Positions 6,075 to 11,660 of a stretch of DNA of 11,660 nucleotides are shown here, in pieces. This DNA is from Thermoleophilia bacterium (GTDB lineage Bacteria > Actinomycetota > Thermoleophilia > RBG-16-64-13). Numbering within the stretch: position 1 is the first letter of the stretch; the number at the start of each line of letters is the position of its first letter. Location of the stretch: assembly GCA_016929985.1 (NCBI GenBank), contig JAFGIH010000717.1, positions 1 through 11,660 of the forward strand. The letters run 5' to 3'. The notes beneath the pieces were generated by a model. It had not been told where the DNA came from. It was given only the letters and a program-made list of their open reading frames with translations, and did not search any database. Both the position numbers and the translations under genes were made by a program.

Positions 6075-7718
6075 TCATTCCTCGATGCGCGGGAACAGCG
6101 GGGCGCCGGCGGTGACCTGCGCTCCACCCCGCAGAAGGCCCCAGCACGCCTCGTCCCAGGTGGGGACGCCGGCCCCACCTGCGGCCGCGTCATCCGGCCC
6201 AGCGCTCAAGCCCAGTCTCTCGCGGATAGCCATCGCCGTGGCGGGCATGAAGGGATAAAGCAGCACCGAGAGCAACCGCAGACCTTCGGCAAGATCCCAG
6301 AGTGTCGCGTCGAGCGCGGCGCCGGCCGGGCCCCGCTCCGGGCAGGCCGACTGGACGACCCCCTCCGCCTCGGCTGCCGCTGCCGCCTCGGCCGCCTCAG
6401 CCTTCGCCTGTTTCCACGGCGCCTGCTCTTCGACGTAGCGGTTGAGCCGGCGCACCAATACCCAGATGGTCTCCAGGGCGGCACTCAGGTCGAGCTCTTC
6501 GAGTTGCGTGCGGACGGCCGCGCAGGTGGCGATCGCCTCGACCGCGAGCGGCGAGCCCTGGTGAGCGAAGGTGCACTCCGGAGCGTCACTGTAGCCGTGG
6601 GGCGGCGCCGGCACTGCGCCGCCGCGATACTTGCCGATCATGGAGGCGGTCCGCGAGAGCAGGTTGCCGAGTTCGTTGGCCAGCTCGCTGTTGTAGCGGG
6701 CCTTGAAGCCCTCCTCGCTCACCATCCCATCCAGGCCGAAGCTCACTTCGCGCAGGCAGTACAGCCGGAAGGCGTCGGCCCCATATTGCTCGATGAGCGG
6801 GAAGGGGTCCATCACGTTCCCGCGGGTCTTGGACATCTTCTCTCCGCCCAGCTTCAGATACCCGTGGATGAACAGGTGCTCCGGCAACTCGTACCCCGCC
6901 GACATCAGCAGCGCCGGCCAGATGATGCCGTGGAACTTCAGGATGTCCTGCGCCATGAGGTGGTAGCTCGCCGGCCAGAAGCGCGACGAGAGGTCTTCGT
7001 CAGACGCGTAGGTGAGCGCGCTCAGGTAGTTAATCAGAGCGTCCACCCACACGTAGATGACCTGCGAGGGATCCCAAGGCACGCCGATGCCCCATTTGAG
7101 CGTGGAACGGGAGATGGAGATGTCGTCCAGGCCCTGCTCGATGAACGACAGCGCTTCGTTGTAGCGGTGTTTGGGGCGGACGAAATCGGGATTGTCCCGG
7201 TAATGGGCCGCCAGATGCTCCTGAAAGGCCGAGAGACGGAAGAAGTAGTTCTCTTCTTCCATGAACTCCGGGGCGGTGCCGTGGTCGGGACACAGGCCTT
7301 CGACCAGGTTCTCCTCGGTGTAGTAGGCCTCGCACGCCCGGCAGTAAAGGCCCGAGTATTTCTTCTTGTAGATGTCGCCCGCGTCGTAGCAGCGCTGCAC
7401 GAACTGCTGCACGAACCGCTCGTGCTCGGGATCGGTGGTGCGGATGAAGAAGTCGTTGCTCGCTCCCACCTTTGCCGCCACCTCTTTGAACTTGGCCACC
7501 ACCTCGTCCACGTGCTGCTTGGGGGTGAGTCCCCGGGCGGCCGCCGCCTGCTCTACCTTGGTGCCGTGCTCGTCGGTGCCGGTGAGGAAGAAGACGTCGT
7601 CGCCGAGCTGGCGATGGAAGCGCGCCGCCACATCGGCGGCCGCGGTGGTGTAGGCGTGCCCGATGTGCGGCACGTCGTTCACGTAGTAGATGGGGGTGGT
7701 GATGTAGAAGCGGGCCAT
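6075..7718 (-). CDS. metG: Methionyl-tRNA synthetase
   Basis: This 547-residue class I synthetase charges tRNA(Met), including the initiator. The nucleotide-binding HIGH sequence is at 18-21 (VPHIGHAY) and the KMSKS loop reads KMSKT (294-298). A zinc knuckle of the short type uses Cys126, Cys129, Cys143 and His146 (CRACEAYYTEENLVEGLCPDH). The anticodon-binding helical domain follows, with NELGNLLSR (348-356) and the typical EEQAPWKQAK (430-439). There is no C-terminal EMAP/Trbp111-like dimerisation domain, so this is the short form. After position 439 there is an Ala/Glu-rich stretch (about 440-470) that looks like an insertion before the conserved LAEGLRLLSVLLYPFMP block. It is the first gene of the metG-tatD-ksgA operon. 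The ATG at 7718 has no Shine-Dalgarno sequence but has a TAGAAT box 9 nt upstream. Confidence 0.96.
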   Translation of the reverse strand: MARFYITTPIYYVNDVPHIGHAYTTAAADVAARFHRQLGDDVFFLTGTDEHGTKVEQAAAARGLTPKQHVDEVVAKFKEVAAKVGASNDFFIRTTDPEHERFVQQFVQRCYDAGDIYKKKYSGLYCRACEAYYTEENLVEGLCPDHGTAPEFMEEENYFFRLSAFQEHLAAHYRDNPDFVRPKHRYNEALSFIEQGLDDISISRSTLKWGIGVPWDPSQVIYVWVDALINYLSALTYASDEDLSSRFWPASYHLMAQDILKFHGIIWPALLMSAGYELPEHLFIHGYLKLGGEKMSKTRGNVMDPFPLIEQYGADAFRLYCLREVSFGLDGMVSEEGFKARYNSELANELGNLLSRTASMIGKYRGGAVPAPPHGYSDAPECTFAHQGSPLAVEAIATCAAVRTQLEELDLSAALETIWVLVRRLNRYVEEQAPWKQAKAEAAEAAAAAEAEGVVQSACPERGPAGAALDATLWDLAEGLRLLSVLLYPFMPATAMAIRERLGLSAGPDDAAAGGAGVPTWDEACWGLLRGGAQVTAGAPLFPRIEE

Positions 7719-7727
7719 AACCGGGCT

Positions 7728-7733
7728 ATTCTA
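7728..7733 (-). promoter_or_regulatory. Candidate -10 box for a near-leaderless metG operon transcript
   Basis: TAGAAT on the minus strand ends 9 nt before the metG ATG, which would put the transcription start only about 2-3 nt before the start codon. The intervening bases carry no AGGAGG-like sequence. It fits the TANNNT pattern of leaderless promoters in GC-rich bacteria. No good -35 is visible. Confidence 0.45.
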
Positions 7734-7777
7734 GCAGACAGGTCTTCGGCGGCCGCCCCACACATCCGTCCCCGGAT

Positions 7778-7798
7778 AGCCGGTTCCCTGGGCCGGCT
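7778..7798. repeat. Small inverted repeat in the metG/thrC divergent promoter region
   Basis: AGCCGG (7778-7783) and CCGGCT (7793-7798) are perfect inverted arms with a 9-nt spacer. The site lies about 45 nt upstream of the metG -10 and about 24 nt upstream of the thrC -10. It could be an operator shared by the two divergent units, or chance in GC-rich DNA. Confidence 0.25.
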
Positions 7799-7827
7799 TT
7801 CCTATCTGCGGCTCACTACGGTATTCT
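7799..7827 (+). promoter_or_regulatory. Candidate thrC promoter
   Basis: TATTCT at 7822-7827 is a fair -10 box. The hexamer 17 nt upstream is TTCCTA (7799-7804), a poor -35. The predicted leader before the TTG start is about 30 nt. No attenuator, leader peptide or T-box is visible in it. Confidence 0.35.
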
Positions 7828-7854
7828 CCAACGGACTGCAAAGTGCCAAGCAAC

Positions 7855-7860
7855 AGGTGA
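7855..7860 (+). promoter_or_regulatory. Ribosome binding site that supports the TTG start of thrC
   Basis: AGGTGA at 7855-7860 matches the 3' half of the Shine-Dalgarno consensus and lies 5 nt before TTG at 7866. The competing in-frame GTG (7857-7859) falls inside this motif and has no site of its own. Confidence 0.55.
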
Positions 7861-7865
7861 CCGCT

Positions 7866-9386
7866 TTGATCAAGTATCGCGATACCAGATCGCACCTGCA
7901 CGAGGCGTTGCCCTACACCGACGTCATCCTCCAAGGCATCGCTCCGGGGGGTGGACTCTTCGTGCCTGAACGCCTACCCTTGATGACCCTGGCCGAGATC
8001 GAAGACCTGGGCATTATGCCGTACTGGCAACGAGCCGCCGAGATCTACTGGCGCTTCGAGCTCGACATCTCCGCGACCCGAGTCGCGGCGATAGCGCGCC
8101 AGGCGTACGGCGACAATTTCGACCACCACCAGATCGCGCCGGTGCGTGAGGTCGGTGCCAACCGTTTCGCGCTCGAGCTCTGGCACGGGCCCACCCTCGC
8201 CTTCAAAGACATGGCGTTGCAGTGTATGCCCCTCTTCTTCTCGACCGCACTCGAGTACTCGCGCGCACGAGGCCGCGCGAGTGGGGACTTCCTGGTGCTG
8301 GTCGCGACGTCCGGAGACACGGGGGTCGCGGCCCTCAGCGGCTTCGCCGACCGTCCTCACACCAAGATCGCCGTGTGTTATCCCTCGGGCGGGGTGTCGC
8401 CCATCCAGCAACGGCAGATGGTCACCCAGCCGGGGGACAATCTCACCGTCTTCGAGGTGGAGGGGGACTTCGACGCCTGCCAGTCGGCTGTGAAGGCGGT
8501 CTTCGCCGACGAGACCTTCGCGGGCGAACTCAAGACACAGCACGGCCTGCAGCTGTCTTCCGCGAACTCCATCAACTGGGGCCGGCTGATGCCGCAGATC
8601 GTGTACTACATCAGCGCCTACGCCGATCTGGTGGCGCGGGGCCACTGCACCCTGGGAGACCCCATCGATGTCTGCGTGCCCAGCGGCAACTTCGGCAACA
8701 TCCTCGCGGCCTACTACGCCAAGCGCATGGGCACCCCCATCGACCGGCTGCTCTGCGCCTCCAACGCCAACAACGTGCTCGCCGACTTCCTCCAGACCGG
8801 CCGCTACGAGATCGCGGAGCGCAGCCTGGTGAAGACCGCGTCACCGTCCATGGATATCCTTATCTCGTCGAACCTCGAGCGGATGCTCTACGAGATCGCG
8901 GGCGACAGCGCCCAGGTCCGTGGCTGGATGGACGACCTCAAGAACACCCGGAGGTTCCAGCTCGATGAGAACACCTTCTCCCGCCTGCGCAGGGACATGG
9001 TGGGCGACTGGGTGGACAACCAGACCTGCATAGCCACGATCGGCCGGGCCTACCGAGAGCACCAGTACCTCATCGATCCTCACACGGCTGTGGCCTGGGA
9101 AGTGGCCGACAGACACGCCCGTGATCTACCCATGCTGGTCGTCTCGCCGGCCCACTGGAGCAAGTTCCCTGGGGATGTTCTGCGAGGCCTGGCCGACCTT
9201 CCCAAAGATCACGAGATCACCCTGAACGAGTTCGAGTTGCTGGAAGAGGTCCAGCGACTGGCTCCGGGCAATCTGGTCCCCTTGGGCATGCGCGATGTGC
9301 TCTCCCGACCTGTACGCTTTTCCAACCGGGTCGAGGGCCACCGAGAGTCGCTGGAACAAGGCCTCCGCGACTGGCTCTCGGGCTAG
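7866..9386 (+). CDS. thrC: Threonine synthase
   Basis: This 506-residue PLP enzyme converts O-phospho-L-homoserine to L-threonine, the last step of threonine synthesis. The N-terminus IKYRDTR...GIAPGGGLFVPE is the dedicated threonine-synthase N-terminal domain. The PLP lysine is Lys114 in HGPTLAFKDMALQ (107-119). ATSGDTG (147-153) binds the substrate and PSGNFGN (272-278) holds the PLP phosphate. It is the long, E. coli/yeast-type form rather than the short form (about 350 residues). The open frame runs back to 6504 without a stop, but that part is antisense to metG and not protein-like. I place the start at TTG 7866, giving the MIKYR beginning usual for the family; GTG 7857 would add three residues. 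It is transcribed divergently from metG. No homoserine-pathway neighbours are in the window, and no clear terminator follows. Confidence 0.93.
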   Translation: MIKYRDTRSHLHEALPYTDVILQGIAPGGGLFVPERLPLMTLAEIEDLGIMPYWQRAAEIYWRFELDISATRVAAIARQAYGDNFDHHQIAPVREVGANRFALELWHGPTLAFKDMALQCMPLFFSTALEYSRARGRASGDFLVLVATSGDTGVAALSGFADRPHTKIAVCYPSGGVSPIQQRQMVTQPGDNLTVFEVEGDFDACQSAVKAVFADETFAGELKTQHGLQLSSANSINWGRLMPQIVYYISAYADLVARGHCTLGDPIDVCVPSGNFGNILAAYYAKRMGTPIDRLLCASNANNVLADFLQTGRYEIAERSLVKTASPSMDILISSNLERMLYEIAGDSAQVRGWMDDLKNTRRFQLDENTFSRLRRDMVGDWVDNQTCIATIGRAYREHQYLIDPHTAVAWEVADRHARDLPMLVVSPAHWSKFPGDVLRGLADLPKDHEITLNEFELLEEVQRLAPGNLVPLGMRDVLSRPVRFSNRVEGHRESLEQGLRDWLSG

Positions 9387-9443
9387 GGCGTCTCCCAGGA
9401 AGCGGCCCACAGCAGCCTCCCCGCGCGATCGTAAGCGTGGGCA

Positions 9444-9471
9444 TTGACTCGCACCCTCACCGGCCTATACT
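9444..9471 (+). promoter_or_regulatory. Strong sigma-A-like promoter of the SLH protein gene
   Basis: TTGACT (9444-9449) and TATACT (9466-9471) are each 5/6 matches to the consensus, spaced 16 nt apart. This is the best promoter in the window. Transcription would start near 9478, giving a leader of about 60 nt before the ATG at 9538. Confidence 0.8.
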
Positions 9472-9491
9472 CAGAGATATCCGAGGAATCC

Positions 9492-9534
9492 GGGGAGTGA
9501 CCCGCTCTCCCCCTCATTGATCGAGAAGGAGGGG
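9492..9534 (+). promoter_or_regulatory. Leader of the SLH gene with two competing hairpins, one masking the ribosome site
   Basis: GGGGAG (9492-9497) can pair with CTCCCC (9507-9512). The overlapping CCCCTC (9510-9515) can instead pair with GAGGGG (9529-9534), part of the AAGGAGGGG ribosome site of the SLH gene. The two stems share bases 9510-9512 and so exclude each other, the layout of a simple translational switch. Both stems are only 6 bp, and chance is a real possibility. Confidence 0.3.
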
Positions 9535-9537
9535 ACT

Positions 9538-11589
9538 ATGACAGGACACCGTTTCAATCGCCGAGCCCCGCTCATCATCCTGTTTCTGTTGGTGGCCCTA
9601 GGGCTCCTGCTGGGCGGCGCATACCAATCAGACACCGATCAGGCCGCCGCTGCTCCGTTGCTGCCCTTTGACCCGACTCCTTGGCTCCCTATTGACCCAC
9701 CTTTCGATTTCGATTTCACCAAGTTCCTCATCGCCAGCGACTTCTCTCCCGCCAAGGACGAGACCGAGGTCGCCCTCAACAAGAACATCACGGTCCACTT
9801 CAACAGAGATCTCGATCCCACCACTATCAACGACAACACCGAGTTCAACATAAGGAGGAGCGGCTTCCTGCTCAAACTCCCGGCCGCGCTCAGCTACAGC
9901 CAGCTACTTGACACGGCCACGCTGAATCCGAGTTCGAACCTGCTCCCCGACACCGTCTATGAGGTCACCATCACGAACAAGATCACGTCCGAGGACGGAA
10001 AGACCTTGTTCAACCCCCAGACCTGGTCGTTCAAGACCATCTCGCCACCCCACGTGGCATCCAAGAGCCCTGCGGCGAACGCCACAGGAGTGCCGGTAGA
10101 CCAGTCTGTCTCGGTCACCTTCGACAAGACCATGGATTGGTCGACGGTGACGGCCGCGTCGTTCTATCTGCAAGAACTGGGCGGCTCGGTGTTCTCCACC
10201 AACATCATGGAGAGTGTTGACAAGAAGACGGCGACGCTCACGCATTTGGCCGCTCTGAAAGAAGGCGCCACCTACGTGGTCACACTCACCACGGCGGTGA
10301 AAGCCGAGAACGGACTGAGCCTGCCATCCACAGTGACATGGATGTTCCAGACGGTCGCGAACGCGCCCACTGTGATCGCGAGGGCCCCAGGTGACGGCGC
10401 TACCAATGTGCCCCTCGATCAGTCGATCACGGCCACCTTCGACCGTGACATGGACGCTGCCACCCTCACGACTGCCACGTTCTACATCCAGAAGTCAGGC
10501 GGCAGCCCGCTGGTCGGCACGGTGAACTACAGCGCCGCCACCCGCACTGCCACTCTGGACCCACTCGCCGACCTGGAAGAGGCTGCTACTTACGAGGTCA
10601 GACTCACCACCGCCGTGGAGGCGGCCAACGGGGCGCCTCTGGCGGCTACGGTGGTCTGGTCGTTCACCACCGCCGGTGATGCCCCAACGGTGACCACCAA
10701 AGTACCCGCGAACGGAGCCACCGGCGTCCCGGTGGGCCAGACGATCGCGGCCACGTTCGACAAGAACATGAACCCGGCGACGCTCACCTCGGCCACTTTC
10801 TACGTCAAGAAGTCAGGCGGCAGCCCGCTGGTCGGCGCGGTTACCTACAGCGCGGGCACCCGCACGGCGAGCCTCGACCCGGCAGCCGATCTCGAGGCGG
10901 GCGCCACCTATGAGGTGGCTCTCACCACCTCCGTGCAGGGCGAGAACGGCCTGTCCCTAGCGGCCGCGGTGACCTGGACCTTCACGACCGCGGAAAGCGG
11001 CGGCCCCGGACCCGGCCCCACCTTCCCCGACGTATCCGGCTCCCCCTATGAGGACGCCATCTACGAGTTGGCCTCGCGGGGCATCATCAGCGGATACACC
11101 GACGGCACGTTCGGACCCAACAACCTGGTCCAGCGGCGACACTTCGCCAAGATGATCGTGGGGACCATGGGCCTGCCTGTCTCGGAGTCCGACTGGCAGG
11201 ATGCCGCCCGTCCCTTCACCGACTGCGGTCCCGACGACCTCACCGACCTCTATCATCACGACTACATCGCGGTGGCCAAGGCGAACGGCCTGACGCAAGG
11301 CAAAACGCCGACGACCTTCGCCCCTTATGACACCATCACCCATCAGCAACTCATCACCATGGTCGTGCGGGCGACCGGACTTGCCGACATGCCGGTGGGA
11401 TACACGCCGCCCTTCACGGCGGCCCAGTTCTCGCTGACCGAGCACTATGAGAACGCCGTGAAAGCAAGTGCGGCCGGCCTGCTGGACGGCCTGGTGGGCA
11501 TCGGCCCCGCCTACAACTTCCTGGCCGGTTCCACCCGCGGGGAATGCGCCCAGATGCTCTACAACCTGATCGAACTGCTCGGATCATAG
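9538..11589 (+). CDS. Exported cell-surface protein with four Big_5 (SbsA Ig-like) domains and three SLH domains
   Basis: This 683-residue protein begins with basic residues and a long hydrophobic core (11-29), then an Ala-rich stretch ending near 39 that could be a signal peptidase site. Four Ig-like domains of the SbsA/Big_5 type follow at about 64-167, 171-273, 277-379 and 383-485. Each has a SPAxxxTxV...ITVxFDxxMD opening and a closing WxFxT strand. A Gly/Pro linker (488-495) leads to three S-layer-homology domains at about 496-548, 559-614 and 625-680, which normally bind secondary cell-wall polymer. The protein is therefore probably a wall-attached surface or S-layer-type protein. Binding motifs are uneven: SLH3 keeps STRGE, while SLH1 has VQRRHF and SLH2 ITHQQL. 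The ATG at 9538 follows AAGGAGGGG at short spacing; an in-frame TTG at 9517 lies upstream of this site. It is monocistronic with its own strong promoter. Confidence 0.92.
   Translation: MTGHRFNRRAPLIILFLLVALGLLLGGAYQSDTDQAAAAPLLPFDPTPWLPIDPPFDFDFTKFLIASDFSPAKDETEVALNKNITVHFNRDLDPTTINDNTEFNIRRSGFLLKLPAALSYSQLLDTATLNPSSNLLPDTVYEVTITNKITSEDGKTLFNPQTWSFKTISPPHVASKSPAANATGVPVDQSVSVTFDKTMDWSTVTAASFYLQELGGSVFSTNIMESVDKKTATLTHLAALKEGATYVVTLTTAVKAENGLSLPSTVTWMFQTVANAPTVIARAPGDGATNVPLDQSITATFDRDMDAATLTTATFYIQKSGGSPLVGTVNYSAATRTATLDPLADLEEAATYEVRLTTAVEAANGAPLAATVVWSFTTAGDAPTVTTKVPANGATGVPVGQTIAATFDKNMNPATLTSATFYVKKSGGSPLVGAVTYSAGTRTASLDPAADLEAGATYEVALTTSVQGENGLSLAAAVTWTFTTAESGGPGPGPTFPDVSGSPYEDAIYELASRGIISGYTDGTFGPNNLVQRRHFAKMIVGTMGLPVSESDWQDAARPFTDCGPDDLTDLYHHDYIAVAKANGLTQGKTPTTFAPYDTITHQQLITMVVRATGLADMPVGYTPPFTAAQFSLTEHYENAVKASAAGLLDGLVGIGPAYNFLAGSTRGECAQMLYNLIELLGS
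10366..10992 (+). repeat. Tandem duplication of Ig-like domains 3 and 4 in the SLH protein gene
   Basis: Domains 3 (10366-10674) and 4 (10684-10992) are repeated at a period of 318 nt (106 codons), with roughly two-thirds identical residues by eye. They share an identical 29-nt stretch at 10490-10518 and 10808-10836, coding for the KSGGSPLVG turn. Domains 1 and 2 are much more diverged. Confidence 0.85.
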
Positions 11590-11595
11590 AGGCGA

Positions 11596-11631
11596 GTGGA
11601 GGGGCCGGACCTGACAGGTCCTCCGCTCCAC
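11596..11631 (+). terminator. Hairpin after the SLH gene, possible terminator without U-tract
   Basis: GTGGAG (11596-11601) pairs with CTCCAC (11626-11631), and inside it GGACCT (11607-11612) pairs with AGGTCC (11616-11621) around a 3-nt loop. It begins 6 nt after the stop codon. There is no T-run, so intrinsic termination is uncertain. The remaining bases to 11660 show nothing recognisable. Confidence 0.5.
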
Positions 11632-11660
11632 ATGAGGTCTGACCGATTGGGAAGCCGGCC

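Noticed and set aside
6504..7865. An open frame on the plus strand, continuous with thrC, extending it to 960 codons.
   Set aside because: It is antisense to metG, which has all its catalytic motifs. The extension lacks protein-like motifs, and threonine synthase begins at about 7866. Long antisense frames are expected in GC-rich genes.
7851..7866. AGGTGACCGC just before thrC, which faintly resembles the T-box antiterminator sequence AGGGTGGNACCGCG.
   Set aside because: The match is short and gapped, with no specifier stem-loop, no terminator and too short a leader. The AGGTGA is better explained as a ribosome site.
9387..9443. Search for a terminator after thrC.
   Set aside because: No stem with a following T-run is visible before the SLH promoter.
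1..11660. CRISPR arrays, insertion sequences, integrases, tRNA or rRNA genes.
   Set aside because: No regularly spaced short repeats, transposase-like frames, paired terminal repeats or RNA-gene signatures were seen. The only notable direct repeat is the domain duplication in the SLH gene.

Overview
The window is GC-rich, densely coded bacterial chromosome with nine complete genes and one gene cut by the left edge. Five things suggest a high-GC monoderm bacterium, perhaps a deep-branching actinobacterium: the base composition, GTG/TTG starts, a metG-tatD-ksgA operon, an S-layer-homology (SLH) surface protein, and TANNNT -10 boxes lying almost on top of two start codons. The sequence alone does not fix the phylum, and I would not claim a genus.

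Layout, left to right. (1) Positions 1-68, minus strand: the first 22 codons of a TrkA/KtrA-type NAD-binding potassium-uptake subunit, running off the window. (2) 169-3384, minus strand: a three-gene operon, read from the right as a secreted, membrane-anchored NEW3-repeat protein, an ABC ATPase and an ABC-2 type permease. Adjacent genes are 17 nt apart or overlap by 14 nt, so they very likely form one export or envelope-associated machine whose substrate is unknown. (3) 3595-4245, minus strand: a 216-residue protein with two membrane segments that I do not recognise, closed by a strong intrinsic terminator (3496-3543) that separates it from the NEW3-ABC operon. (4) 4362-7718, minus strand: the housekeeping operon metG (methionyl-tRNA synthetase), tatD (metal-dependent DNase family) and ksgA/rsmA (16S rRNA dimethyltransferase). 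(5) 7719-7865: a divergent promoter region. (6) 7866-9386, plus strand: thrC, threonine synthase, probably with a TTG start. (7) 9387-9537: an intergenic region with the best sigma-A-like promoter in the window and a leader that can fold in two competing ways. (8) 9538-11589, plus strand: a 683-residue exported protein with four SbsA-type Ig-like (Big_5) domains and three C-terminal SLH domains, probably held on the cell wall.

Nothing here is clearly a new defence or mobile system: I saw no CRISPR, transposase, integrase, tRNA or rRNA. The items most worth a second look are the NEW3-ABC export operon, the predicted leaderless starts of trkA and metG, a 25-codon ORF that exactly bridges metG and tatD, the switch-like leader of the SLH gene, and the unrecognised two-TM protein.
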